Shown piece by piece: positions 19,948 through 29,295 of a stretch of DNA of 64,000 nt. Origin of the DNA: GWE2-42-39 sp963668595 (GTDB taxonomy: Bacteria > Bacteroidota > Bacteroidia > Bacteroidales > Prolixibacteraceae). The notes beneath the pieces are model-generated. The model was not told the DNA's origin. It ran no database searches and worked only from the letters and a program-made list of their open reading frames with translations. The stretch covers positions 2,728,001 to 2,792,000 of the forward strand of contig OY764876.1 in assembly GCA_963668595.1 (NCBI GenBank), written 5' to 3'. Position 1 is the stretch's first letter. Each line of letters opens with the position of its first letter. A program made the translations under genes and the position numbers.

Positions 19948-20064
19948 AGTTTTGTTCAGTTAAATGTTCATAAATAAGAATTTTAAGTGATCAAAAAGGC
20001 ATTTAACACTGACCGGGAAGTGTTGCAGCACTTTCCGGTTTTATTATCTTATAACTTGCTCAAA

Positions 20065-21126
20065 TTAATTGCTGCTCAACACAATCTTATATCCAGGGAG
20101 ATTTGCGCCCTGTGGATTATCTAATTTTTCGATTGAATAGCTAAGCATCGGGTAAGAAATACTCAATAATTTTAAAACCCTATCGATTGGTTCATCGGTA
20201 AATGTTCCTGTAAAGTGGCTTGTTTTCAGCTTGTCTCCTTCTATTTCAACCGAGACATTGTACCAAAGCTCCAGACGATTTGCCAACTCGCGAACCGAAA
20301 CTTTTTGGAAAATAAGCTTACCATCTTTCCATGCGATGTATTGCTCAATATTATTCACTTTACTTAGTTCAAACTCTTTTTTTTCTGAATTATATTCCAC
20401 CCGTTCCAATGGCTGTAATTCGGCTACCTGAACCAAATGATTATTTTCTTCCTTTTCCAGGCGTACTTTCCCATGTACCAGGGTGGTATTTATCTGCGTC
20501 ATTTCAGGGAAAGCTTCCACATTGAAGGCAGTCCCCAATACCCGGATATCCAATCCATGAGTATGAACGATAAAAGGTTTGGCAGCATCGGGTGTTACCT
20601 CAAAAAATGCTTCACCCGATAATTCAACCCGACGATTCTCGCCAATAAAAGCAGAAGGGAACGACAAGGTACTTCCGGCATTCAGACTAACTTTTGTTCC
20701 GTCGGGCAAAACAAAATTGTTCCGTTCGCCACAATGAGTCATTACAATTTCAGAAGCAACTGATTGTATTTCCTGCACAGGAAAAGATTTTTCGAGAACT
20801 GAATACATCAAAAAAGCAAAAACAATAACTGCAGCGGCAGCAATACCTCTCGAAATCCAGATTCGGCGTACACGAGCCGGCTGGGAATTTTGGTTACGCG
20901 AAATGCGCATCCGCAGTAAATCCCATTGTTTATTTACGATTTTATCGTTTCGCGATATAATCTGGCCACGCAACCGTTGCTGTTCGGCACGAAAAAATGC
21001 GGTATTCTCGGCTGACTGTTCCACCCATTCCAATAGTTCTTTTTCTTCCTGATCGGATAACTTTCCCTGAAGAAAAAGTTCGATCGTTGTTGCGATGTTC
21101 ATATAATTTTGTTCCATTGTATTCAT
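20065..21126 (-). CDS. FecR-family anti-sigma factor
   Basis: A 353-residue inner-membrane protein: a cytoplasmic N-terminal part with the DUF4880-like helix (LSDQEEKELLEWVEQS) that holds the sigma factor, one transmembrane helix (about 89-107), a periplasmic FecR domain (about 125-225, THCGERNNFVLPDGTKVSLNAGS) and a C-terminal DUF4974 domain (about 270-353, QKVSVRELANRLELWYNV). It should relay substrate sensing from the STN domain of the neighbouring SusC to the ECF sigma factor 84 bases upstream. Confidence 0.95.
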   Translation of the reverse strand: MNTMEQNYMNIATTIELFLQGKLSDQEEKELLEWVEQSAENTAFFRAEQQRLRGQIISRNDKIVNKQWDLLRMRISRNQNSQPARVRRIWISRGIAAAAVIVFAFLMYSVLEKSFPVQEIQSVASEIVMTHCGERNNFVLPDGTKVSLNAGSTLSFPSAFIGENRRVELSGEAFFEVTPDAAKPFIVHTHGLDIRVLGTAFNVEAFPEMTQINTTLVHGKVRLEKEENNHLVQVAELQPLERVEYNSEKKEFELSKVNNIEQYIAWKDGKLIFQKVSVRELANRLELWYNVSVEIEGDKLKTSHFTGTFTDEPIDRVLKLLSISYPMLSYSIEKLDNPQGANLPGYKIVLSSN

Positions 21127-21209
21127 TTCATTTTTACGTAATACAATAAAACTTATTTTTTACCAACCCTTGGTTTGTAAAAAAATTTAAAAACTTCAAA
21201 AAAAAAGAT

Positions 21210-21797
21210 TTAGAAGAAAATAACAAGGAATAATAAAAACTCGGGAGGAAATTTTTTTCGTGCAATCTCAATACCTTTCGCAAGATGCTTATCGACCATC
21301 GTTGTTGAGATATTCAGTTCTTCTGCAATCTCACGTATTTTTTTTCCGTCAATCCATCTCAACTGAAAAACTCTGCCACATTGCAATGGCATACTTGCAA
21401 TCAGCGATTCCATCTCCATGCTCAAGCGGTCGGCTACCGATTGCGATTCTGCCGCAGATGAAAAACTCAATTGATACAAGCGTTCCGTCTCGGGCATAAT
21501 TTGCCGCCGAATGTATTTCCCTTCAACCACTTTTCGTTTGAGCAGGTTCAAACATTTATTCCTCAGAAGAGTGAAAAAATAAGATTCAAGGTTCTTCGAT
21601 TCATCCAGTTTTTCTTTCTCATCCCACAACTGGACAAAAATATCCTGAACCAAATCGTTTGCCTCCTCTTCATCATGCAAAAAGTGCATGCAGTAGCGAT
21701 GCATACGAGGATAATAAAGACGAAACAATTCTTCGAATGAAGAGATACCATCTTTTATATTCTGTCCATTTTGATTTTTTACACCCGACATGCCCAT
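21210..21797 (-). CDS. ECF RNA polymerase sigma factor, Bacteroidota FecI-like family
   Basis: A 195-residue sigma-70 factor with regions 2 (about 22-90, FRLYYPRMHRYCMHFLHDEEEANDLVQDIF) and 4 (about 125-180, CGRVFQLRWIDGKKIREIAEELNIS), matching the Bacteroidetes-1 group that pairs with FecR. It would direct RNA polymerase to the SusCD locus promoter when released by FecR. Two ATGs are possible (21797 and 21791); the first is used here. Gene order sigma, anti-sigma, SusC, SusD is the standard arrangement for this control type. Confidence 0.94.
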   Translation of the reverse strand: MGMSGVKNQNGQNIKDGISSFEELFRLYYPRMHRYCMHFLHDEEEANDLVQDIFVQLWDEKEKLDESKNLESYFFTLLRNKCLNLLKRKVVEGKYIRRQIMPETERLYQLSFSSAAESQSVADRLSMEMESLIASMPLQCGRVFQLRWIDGKKIREIAEELNISTTMVDKHLAKGIEIARKKFPPEFLLFLVIFF

Positions 21798-21863
21798 CAG
21801 TAGAAATGAGTCTGCTAAAAATAGGATATAAAATCTGATATATCAATGAAAAAAAGTCTGCGA

Positions 21864-21881
21864 GCCAATCTATTTATTGGC
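21864..21881 (-). terminator. Weak hairpin after acetolactate decarboxylase gene
   Basis: GCCAAT (21864-21869) and ATTGGC (21876-21881) form a 6-base stem with a 6-base loop; on the minus strand a run of seven T follows 9 bases later. This is a marginal terminator between the decarboxylase gene and the sigma factor gene. Confidence 0.3.
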
Positions 21882-21893
21882 AAATCAAAAGAA

Positions 21894-22712
21894 TCAGTCT
21901 TTGCGGCTTCCTTCTACTTGTTCCAGTTCTTTACTCAAATCCTTTGTCAAGTCACTTTCCAGAAAGCTTCCTTCCTTTGGAAGAATCATCCGAAACTGGC
22001 TTATTTCAGCCAGACATAATTCTCCTTTGTTTAATTCGAATTCGAGAACATGCCCTCCAAAATCATGATCATCCGACAAAAAATGCAAATGAAAGCCCGG
22101 AACATTTACCCCTTTTACAAATGCAGGACAATAAAACCCCATCAGCGTACCACTCACCTGTACCATTCCAAATTCAGGCTGATCTTTGGTTACCTCCGTC
22201 AACGCCGGATAAGGTTTCTTTTGTGCAGGAACCGAACGAACTTTCACCCGTTCAAAGTTTCCATGCAATTTTATCGCATAAAACAGATTTGCGCTTTGCA
22301 TCACCGTATCGAATACGGACTTTAACTTCGGGAATGTGCAATCGGCCAACTCAATGGATTTTGTTTGCTGAAAACGGGTTACCGAAGCAAACGGAGTAGT
22401 GGTTTTTAAACTCGGTCGTTTGGTAGTTCCATCAGCCCTGCACTGATAAAATTTTCCATCAAGCAGCACCATTTCCCCATCCAGAGCATTAAATGTTCCG
22501 ATACCAAAATTTCCGGTCTCGCTCAGATAAGCAAGACTTGCAACACCATCATAATTTCCCTGCATCAATGCATCAATGGTCGATATTTGCACCAGTTCAA
22601 CCGGTTGCTGAGGCTGAGTTTTCGGCTCGCAAGAAACAAGCACGCCAATGCCCAGTAAATACAAAAAAATATTCTTTACCAAGCGCCCAATACGCGAAGT
22701 TATATTCGTCAT
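21894..22712 (-). CDS. budA: Alpha-acetolactate decarboxylase, lipoprotein form
   Basis: The enzyme converts 2-acetolactate to acetoin. The family signature is clear: GIGTFNALDGEMVLLDGKFYQ near residues 70-90 and the zinc-binding GFHLHFLSDDHDFGGHVLEF region with His208, His210 and His221. I place the start at 22712 (272 residues): translation from the upstream ATG at 22775 would add 21 residues before a typical lipoprotein signal that ends in LVSC, Cys28. The predicted export is notable because acetolactate is made in the cytoplasm; secreted members are known in some bacteria. It lies 96 bases upstream of the sigma factor gene, with a weak hairpin between, so a link to the sugar locus is only positional. 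Confidence 0.88.
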   Translation of the reverse strand: MTNITSRIGRLVKNIFLYLLGIGVLVSCEPKTQPQQPVELVQISTIDALMQGNYDGVASLAYLSETGNFGIGTFNALDGEMVLLDGKFYQCRADGTTKRPSLKTTTPFASVTRFQQTKSIELADCTFPKLKSVFDTVMQSANLFYAIKLHGNFERVKVRSVPAQKKPYPALTEVTKDQPEFGMVQVSGTLMGFYCPAFVKGVNVPGFHLHFLSDDHDFGGHVLEFELNKGELCLAEISQFRMILPKEGSFLESDLTKDLSKELEQVEGSRKD

Positions 22713-22828
22713 GATTATCGGTTTTTTTTGAAAATTAGTTGATAATTCGCTGCTTTGAAGATAGCATTTTTGCATAAAAGCTACCAGTGCTCAAAAATAC
22801 TCGCGAAAAACAATTCGTATAAGAAACG

Positions 22829-22863
22829 AAAAAGCGCTGCAATTATTTATTGCAACGCTTTTT
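22829..22863 (-). terminator. Terminator of the tRNA cluster
   Basis: Arms 22829-22843 and 22849-22863 form a long stem (AAAAAGCG, one mismatch, TGCAAT) with a 5-base loop. On the minus strand the hairpin is embedded in A and T runs, a rho-independent signal 3 bases after the last tRNA. Confidence 0.8.
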
Positions 22864-22866
22864 TTG

Positions 22867-22939
<73 letters not shown>

Positions 22940-22946
22940 ATAAAAG

Positions 22947-23030
22947 TACCCGAGGCGGGACTTGAACCCGCACGATCATAATGATCATTGGATTTTAAGT
23001 CCAACGTGTCTACCATTCCACCACCCGGGC
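22947..23030 (-). tRNA. tRNA-Leu (TAA)
   Basis: An 84-base class II tRNA with a long variable arm (AATGATCATTATGATCG region), acceptor GCCCGGG, and anticodon loop CTTAAAA giving TAA for leucine UUA/UUG. It lies between the two glycine tRNAs, 7 bases from the downstream one. Confidence 0.97.
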
Positions 23031-23084
23031 ATCCTAATCTTTTATGAACTTAAAACGAGAAAATCTCCTTTTTAAAGAACGATG

Positions 23085-23157
<73 letters not shown>

Positions 23158-23207
23158 AATTTTTTGTCTATGAACCACTGCTATTCCCGTTTTCGAAAAC
23201 AGCGTTG

Positions 23208-23237
23208 CAAATATAGATGTATTTTTCTATTCTCCAA
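23208..23237 (-). promoter_or_regulatory. Promoter of the Gly-Leu-Gly tRNA cluster
   Basis: On the minus strand, TATATTTG (23208-23215) is a perfect TAnnTTTG -7 box and TTG (23235-23237) is the -33 element with a 19-base spacer. The position fits a start about 45 bases before the first tRNA. Confidence 0.75.
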
Positions 23238-23278
23238 AACTAAATTTTGAAAAATAAACCGCAGTTTTTCTACAAAAA

Positions 23279-25897
23279 TTACTTCAATCCGGTAATTTTT
23301 TTGATCTCATTCAACTTGTTCAACGCCTCAATTGGAGTCAGATTATTGATGTCGAGATTTTTAATCTCATCGCGAATCTGTTTTAGCACCGGATCATCCA
23401 TCTGGAAAAAACTCATCTGAAAACCTTCCCGATGCTCGGCCATTCCCTGTAATGGTTTCGACAGCTTATTTCGTTTCTGTGCTCCTTCCAACTCCAGAAG
23501 AATTTCGTCGGCTCGTTTTACCACCGATGCAGGCATTCCGGCCATGCGTGCCACATGAATACCAAAACTATGATTACTGCCGCCTCGTACTAGTTTGCGC
23601 AAAAAAATCACTTTATTTCCCATCTCACGAATTGAAACATTGTAGTTTTTCACCCGGAGGAACGATTTTTCCATCTCATTCAACTCGTGATAGTGTGTTG
23701 CAAAAAGCGTTTTAGCCCGCCCTTTCGGATGTTCGTGAATGTATTCAACAATCGACCACGCAATTGAAATTCCATCGTAAGTTGAAGTTCCCCTGCCAAG
23801 TTCGTCCAACAAAATCAGGCTTCGGTCTGAAATATTATTCAGAATACTGGCCGCTTCATTCATCTCGACCATAAACGTTGATTCGCCCAGCGAGATATTA
23901 TCGGAAGCTCCTACCCTCGTGAAGATTTTATCGACATACCCAATTTTTGCTTCACGTGCAGGCACAAAGCTACCTACTTGTGCAAGCAAAACAATCAGTG
24001 CAGTTTGACGCAGCAAGGCAGATTTACCTGCCATGTTCGGTCCGGTAATAATTATCACCTGTTGTTCATCATTGTCCAGCAAAACATCGTTTGAGATGTA
24101 AGTTTCTCCAATTGGCAACTGCTGCTCAATCACCGGATGCCGCCCTTCTTTTATGTCGATTATTTTTGAATCGTTCACTTCCGGGCGGTTGTAACCATAC
24201 TCCGTAGCAGACGAGGCAAACGACAACAAACAGTCGATTTGAGCCAGAATAGCCGCATTCAACTGAATGGCGGCAATATACTCGGACAAAGCCACTACCA
24301 ACTGATTGAATAAATGCATTTCTAGGCTCAGGATTTTTTCTTCTGCACCCAGAATTTTATTCTCGTATTCTTTTAATTCTTCAGTAATATATCGCTCGGC
24401 ACTAACCAGCGTTTGTTTACGAATCCAGTCAGCCGGAACTTTGTCCTTGTGCGTATTTCGCACTTCAATATAATACCCAAAAACGTTGTTAAATGATATT
24501 TTCAGCGACGGAATACCCGTGCGTTGCGACTCGCGTTCCTGCATTTGCGCCAGGTAATCCTTCCCTGAATAGGCAATGCGCCGCAAATCGTCTAATTCGG
24601 CAGAAACCCCATCGGCAATCACATGTCCTTTGTTCAGCAACATGGGCGGATCGGGATGCATCTCTTTTTCGATTCGCTGGCGAATTGATTCGCAGGGATT
24701 GAGTTGTTCGGCAAAACGCTGCAAGCCTTCGTTCCCTGAGGCAGCGCATAATTCTTTGATTGGCAAAATAGCTCGCAGGGCATGTTTCAATTGTACCACT
24801 TCGCGCGGATTAATGCGAGCCACAGCAACCTTGCTGATAATTCGTTCCAAATCACCGATTTGCCGAAGTTGTTCCTCCAATCCGGTTTTCAAATTGGTAT
24901 TCGCGGTCAGATGTTGCACCACATCCAGACGACGATTGATCGCTGAAACTTCTTTCAAAGGCAGAGCAATCCATCGTTTCAGCAAACGGGCCCCCATTGG
25001 CGAAATGGTTTTATCAATCACTTGCACCAGCGTTTTCGCTCCTTCGTTGATTGAACCAAAAAGTTCAAGGTTACGAATCGTAAAGCGGTCGAGCCAAACG
25101 TATTTATCTTCTTCAATACGGGCTAATCCTTTAACGTGCCCGAGTTGTGTATGCTGAGTCAGATCGAGGTAATGCAGAATTGCCCCCGATGCAATAATTC
25201 CATAATTCAGATTCTGAACTCCAAATCCTTTTAGCGATTTGGTTTCAAAGTGCCTCAAAAGCCGATCAGTAGCAGCATCTTCTCCATACACCCATTCATC
25301 CATCGTATAGGTATAAAACTTGCCACCAAAAAGTGCATTGAACTCTTTTCCTTTTCCTTTCTGAAAAAGAACTTCTTTGGGTTGAAACGAGTTCAGCAAT
25401 TTATCCACGTATTCAAAGCTTCCCTGAGCGGTTAAAAATTCACCGGTGGAAATATCAAGAAAAGCCACGCCCGCCATATTTTTATCGAAGTGAACCGAAG
25501 CAAGGAAGTTATTTTCGCGATGTTCCAGAATATTGTCGTTGATAGACAATCCCGGAGTAACCAGTTCTGTAATCCCTCGTTTGACAATCGTTTTCGTCAT
25601 TTTCGGATCTTCGAGCTGCTCACAAATGGCAACCCGTTGTCCGGCTCGAACCAATTTAGGCAGGTAAGTATCCAGTGCATGATGCGGAAATCCGGCCAAC
25701 TCAACAAAACTGGCTGAACCATTGGCTCGCCGCGTAAGGGTTATCCCCAAAATTTCGGCCGCTTTAATTGCATCCTCACCAAATGTTTCGTAAAAATCGC
25801 CTACCCTGAAGAGTAGCACGGCATCGGGATGTTTGTCTTTGATGGCATAATATTGTTTCATCAAAGGAGTCTCGACGTATTTTTTTGAATCTGCCAA
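23279..25897 (-). CDS. mutS: DNA mismatch repair protein MutS
   Basis: An 872-residue MutS1 protein, normal length. Domain I carries the mismatch-reading FRVGDFYETFGEDA motif (about residues 30-43); the ATPase domain has the Walker A GPNMAGKSALLRQ, the signal region STFMVEMNEAASILNN, Walker B LILLDELGRGTS and FATHYHEL. It recognises mispairs and recruits MutL. The annotated start at 25897 is a TTG; there is no upstream ATG before a stop, and the next ATG (25861) would remove the conserved ETPLMKQYY lead-in, so TTG initiation is preferred. A TAnnTTTG-like box lies at 25933-25940. Confidence 0.97.
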   Translation of the reverse strand: MADSKKYVETPLMKQYYAIKDKHPDAVLLFRVGDFYETFGEDAIKAAEILGITLTRRANGSASFVELAGFPHHALDTYLPKLVRAGQRVAICEQLEDPKMTKTIVKRGITELVTPGLSINDNILEHRENNFLASVHFDKNMAGVAFLDISTGEFLTAQGSFEYVDKLLNSFQPKEVLFQKGKGKEFNALFGGKFYTYTMDEWVYGEDAATDRLLRHFETKSLKGFGVQNLNYGIIASGAILHYLDLTQHTQLGHVKGLARIEEDKYVWLDRFTIRNLELFGSINEGAKTLVQVIDKTISPMGARLLKRWIALPLKEVSAINRRLDVVQHLTANTNLKTGLEEQLRQIGDLERIISKVAVARINPREVVQLKHALRAILPIKELCAASGNEGLQRFAEQLNPCESIRQRIEKEMHPDPPMLLNKGHVIADGVSAELDDLRRIAYSGKDYLAQMQERESQRTGIPSLKISFNNVFGYYIEVRNTHKDKVPADWIRKQTLVSAERYITEELKEYENKILGAEEKILSLEMHLFNQLVVALSEYIAAIQLNAAILAQIDCLLSFASSATEYGYNRPEVNDSKIIDIKEGRHPVIEQQLPIGETYISNDVLLDNDEQQVIIITGPNMAGKSALLRQTALIVLLAQVGSFVPAREAKIGYVDKIFTRVGASDNISLGESTFMVEMNEAASILNNISDRSLILLDELGRGTSTYDGISIAWSIVEYIHEHPKGRAKTLFATHYHELNEMEKSFLRVKNYNVSIREMGNKVIFLRKLVRGGSNHSFGIHVARMAGMPASVVKRADEILLELEGAQKRNKLSKPLQGMAEHREGFQMSFFQMDDPVLKQIRDEIKNLDINNLTPIEALNKLNEIKKITGLK

Positions 25898-25932
25898 ACC
25901 GGATATTTTTTATGCGTGAATAAATCGAAAAA

Positions 25933-25940
25933 CAAAGATA
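25933..25940 (-). promoter_or_regulatory. Possible -7 box for mutS
   Basis: Minus-strand TATCTTTG matches TAnnTTTG, about 36 bases before the TTG start. No clear -33 TTG at the expected distance, so this is a weak call. Confidence 0.35.
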
Positions 25941-26060
25941 AAGCTTTCGGAAGAGGAAGGAAATAAAGCCTTGGTTTGTTCAGTCAAACTTTTCAACAGT
26001 TGTTAAAATGCAAACGGAATTATCTAATAACAAACGAGTTTATCGCTGAATAAATAATTA

Positions 26061-28487
26061 CTACTTAGTAAGTTTTTCCACTTTTTCGATTTGCTTTTTC
26101 GGGTATTCTTCGTCAGGTTTCAATGCCGAAGCCTTTTTATAGTGAAAGCCAGCCTGAGCATACTCGCCCTGAAAAAATGCATTGTCGGCCAAGCGAAGTT
26201 CATCCAAATAAGCTTTACTTACTTTATCATTTTGCTGAAGTTCAAGCACCTTCCGGATATTGCCCAATCGTCCGGTCACATAATCGTCGCCCGGACGCAG
26301 AGCTAATGCCCGTGAATATTGGTGTTTGGCTATCGAAAAGTCTTCTTTATAATATGCACTGTCAGCGAATGCAACAATTGACAAATATTCTTTCTCTTTT
26401 GCCTGCTGTTGTAGTGCTTCCTCCATTTTAGCAATTGCTTCGAGTTGTTTGTCCGGATACTCTTCCCCCGGATTAACTTTCTTTGCGTACTGATAGAAAA
26501 AACGTGCAACCGAAAGATCTCCAACCTGAAAAGCCTGATCTGCCTTTTGTATGTTTTCCTTGTATTGCTGATTGCTCGCATCATTCTTCCGGGCTTTCAG
26601 GTACTCGGTAATTTTGCTCAGTTGCTTTTTGGCATATTCGTCGTTCGCACGCAAGGCTAAAGAACGCTGATAATAAACACGAGCAACCGCATAATCTTCG
26701 TTATTGAAAGCTTCATCGGCCTGTTTTTGCAATTCCTGAAACTGAATCAGCTTGTCCATCTCCGATTTCGATAGTCCGCTTTGCATCCCATCGGCTGTCA
26801 TCTGTCCATTGCCTGTTCCCATTTTTCCAGCCAAATCGTTGCGATGATTTTTCGACAAAAGTTTTTCGATTGCATCCAACTGGCTTTGCGGATACGATGC
26901 TGCCGGATTATACAGAAATGCCCGTTTATAGTGAATTCTTGCATCCTCGTACCGCTCGGCTTTAAAATGCTCATCAGCAAGCGTTATGGCGTCGTCGTAT
27001 TCTTTTGCAGCTCGACTATCCAGATTCTGCTGATAATCGGATCGTTGCTGTTCTTGTATTTCCTTCAACTCAGCCAATTTATCTGCCGGATATTTCTCCA
27101 GAGGTTTCAAATTAAGCGCCAGTTCGTAATTTAGTACTGCCGTTGCATAATCTTTTTCTCTGAATGCCATATCTGCTTTTCTGACCACATCCAGATAGGC
27201 AGCCTGCTTCTCTTCTACTTTCGCACTCGTTGCCCGAATATTTTCCAATTGATGCTGCAAATCATCCACCTTGCTTGTGGCCACTTTCGACAGTGGTTTT
27301 AGTTTCAGTGCATCTTTGTATTTCTGAATCGCTTCCTCGTAACGGTTTTGGTCTTCCAGAACTTTTGCTGACTGCATTAATGTATCGTACGGAATTTCGA
27401 CAAAAGTGATAAGTGAATCGGCACGTGCAATTTGCTGTTTCGGATAAGGGTGCAATGGCAACAGTTTTCCTGCCTCCACATACAGCTCATGCGCTTTACG
27501 ATATTCTTGCCCCATGTACTCGCGATCAGCCTCGCCCACTACTTTCTCGTAGTGTTTTTCGCTTTGCGACAAAGTAGCCTGTTTCTCGCGCACAAAAGCA
27601 ATCAACTGATCGACATCACTAATCTTGTTCGGTCTTGCACGTCCTGCTTCGTTGTAATAGGTTACTGCCAACTCAAATTGCCCCTGACGAATTGCCCGAT
27701 TGGCATTTTCAATCGATTCATAAAATTTTTGGGTCTGAATCACCCGCAATGAATCCTGCTCTTTTCGTTTTTGCGCATCCAAATCAGAGCGGGCAATGCT
27801 CTCGCGGTCTAAAATATCGAACACTTTATTGAGCTGTACCAACGCATATTTTTTCTTCGGAAGCACTAATAATGCCCACTCGTAAAAGCGTCCGGCCTTG
27901 TTATATTCGCCAGCATTGAATGCTTCGTCAGCTTGGACCACATAACTATTATACTTTTCCTCGTCCGAAATTTCTTTCTGCTTAAAATGTATATTTTCCA
28001 GATTATCTAGATACTCAAGTTGCTTTTTCGAGTTGGTAAGACTATCAATATAATCGACTTTGTTTTCAGCATATTTACTTCGGCCTTTTATTTTTATCGC
28101 ATTCAGATAATAGTTTTTGGCTTCTTCAAATTTTTTCGTTTTGAAATAATAATCGGCACGCTCCACAGCCGAAGAATATGCTTTGCTCACCAGTTGTATT
28201 GAATCAATTTTTTGGATTTGCCTCAATGGATAGCCTTTCCCGGGATCCATTTCCAGCGCTTTTTGGTAGTTTCCTTTCGCTTCGTTGTATCGCTCGTTGG
28301 AATAATCAAAATCACCTTTCGTGATAAATCCCTGATACTGGTTGTCCATTCGTTTCTGAATAGCCTGGTTGGCATCGGTTTGTTGAGCCGAAACGACTGA
28401 CGTAATCATGAAAAAAAATACGAACAGGCAAATCAGCCCATTCAAATCTGCAAATTTGATTTTTCCTGTAATCCTTCTATTTTTCAT
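26061..28487 (-). CDS. Exported tetratricopeptide-repeat protein
   Basis: A protein of 808 residues when started at the ATG at 28487; the longer frame from 28532 adds 15 residues before the signal peptide (hydrophobic stretch FADLNGLICLFVFFFMITSV ending VSAQQ). The mature chain is almost entirely TPR-like helical repeats of about 60-80 residues, with recurring phrases such as AFNAGEYNKAGRFYEWAL, DEAFNNEDYAVARVYYQRSL and LKPDEEYPKKQIEKV. It is probably periplasmic and acts as a scaffold; no enzymatic domain is seen. The next upstream gene is separated by a hairpin, so it is likely a single-gene transcript. Specific partner unknown. Confidence 0.85.
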   Translation of the reverse strand: MKNRRITGKIKFADLNGLICLFVFFFMITSVVSAQQTDANQAIQKRMDNQYQGFITKGDFDYSNERYNEAKGNYQKALEMDPGKGYPLRQIQKIDSIQLVSKAYSSAVERADYYFKTKKFEEAKNYYLNAIKIKGRSKYAENKVDYIDSLTNSKKQLEYLDNLENIHFKQKEISDEEKYNSYVVQADEAFNAGEYNKAGRFYEWALLVLPKKKYALVQLNKVFDILDRESIARSDLDAQKRKEQDSLRVIQTQKFYESIENANRAIRQGQFELAVTYYNEAGRARPNKISDVDQLIAFVREKQATLSQSEKHYEKVVGEADREYMGQEYRKAHELYVEAGKLLPLHPYPKQQIARADSLITFVEIPYDTLMQSAKVLEDQNRYEEAIQKYKDALKLKPLSKVATSKVDDLQHQLENIRATSAKVEEKQAAYLDVVRKADMAFREKDYATAVLNYELALNLKPLEKYPADKLAELKEIQEQQRSDYQQNLDSRAAKEYDDAITLADEHFKAERYEDARIHYKRAFLYNPAASYPQSQLDAIEKLLSKNHRNDLAGKMGTGNGQMTADGMQSGLSKSEMDKLIQFQELQKQADEAFNNEDYAVARVYYQRSLALRANDEYAKKQLSKITEYLKARKNDASNQQYKENIQKADQAFQVGDLSVARFFYQYAKKVNPGEEYPDKQLEAIAKMEEALQQQAKEKEYLSIVAFADSAYYKEDFSIAKHQYSRALALRPGDDYVTGRLGNIRKVLELQQNDKVSKAYLDELRLADNAFFQGEYAQAGFHYKKASALKPDEEYPKKQIEKVEKLTK

Positions 28488-28572
28488 AAGTTGTATCACC
28501 CACCGAAATAGGTTTCGTTTCTCCTCTCTCAAAAAAACACCTGTGAAAGTATCAAATTACGGCAAAAAACAC

Positions 28573-28613
28573 AAAAAATCCATGCATGATACAGCATCTC
28601 GCATGGATTTTTT
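28573..28613 (-). terminator. Terminator after the small secreted protein gene
   Basis: A perfect 13-base stem AAAAAATCCATGC (28573-28585) with GCATGGATTTTTT (28601-28613), 15-base loop, with a terminal T run on both strands. It closes the 28646-29188 gene and isolates the TPR gene. Confidence 0.8.
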
Positions 28614-28645
28614 ATGTTTAAACCAAGATAAACAGCAAAACCGGA

Positions 28646-29188
28646 TCAAAAACCCGGAGGTGGTAAAAACACTTCATTCAGGTTCATGTTCAGAATCGAC
28701 AGAGAGCGTACTTCTTTTTTTTCTTTTGAAAATACATTCCCGTTTTTGGCTGCAACAATATCTTCCAGTGTCAAATTCCGTTTTTGCTTCTGATCGTTAA
28801 ACCAAATATTGGTCACTTTCAGCTGGTATCCATTTGTCAGCTTCACAATCTCGAAGGTAGCATTGAATGGCGTAAATAAAAACGGTTCCAGCTTTTTGGT
28901 TTTGTACCCAGGACTTGACCAATCAAGCGGATAATTTGTAAAGGTTCCTTTTACTCCTTCCTTGGCAACCATATTTACTTTGATTGCTTCGTTCGGAGTA
29001 TTCTTCTTCAGTAACTGCTCGGCATATTTTTCGGGACTAAAAGGCAAACCAACATCTTTCAAATAATAGATTTTACCGTTTTGAAGCGAAAAATCACCAA
29101 TTTTAGTAGGGTGGTACGGATACTGAACAAACTGGGCAAATGCTTGTCCGGCAAACAGAATCAGTAATAAAATAAACACATTTCGCAT
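28646..29188 (-). CDS. Small secreted protein of unknown function
   Basis: A 180-residue protein with a clear signal peptide (residues 1-18, cleavage after AQAFA). The mature part is basic and rich in aromatic residues, with a WFNDQKQKRNLTLED segment; I do not recognise a family. It ends in a proline-rich PPPGF. It has its own terminator downstream and stands 107 bases from the LytTR gene upstream. No lipobox, so it is periplasmic or secreted. Orphan annotation; function cannot be assigned. Confidence 0.7.
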   Translation of the reverse strand: MRNVFILLLILFAGQAFAQFVQYPYHPTKIGDFSLQNGKIYYLKDVGLPFSPEKYAEQLLKKNTPNEAIKVNMVAKEGVKGTFTNYPLDWSSPGYKTKKLEPFLFTPFNATFEIVKLTNGYQLKVTNIWFNDQKQKRNLTLEDIVAAKNGNVFSKEKKEVRSLSILNMNLNEVFLPPPGF

Positions 29189-29295
29189 GATCGTCTGGTT
29201 TTGATTTTTGTATAAAGTTAAGCATCCCGCAGGAATAATCCTTCCGGTACAACCAAAAACCAGCCGAACTTCAATAAAAAACTTTGAATTTTCGC

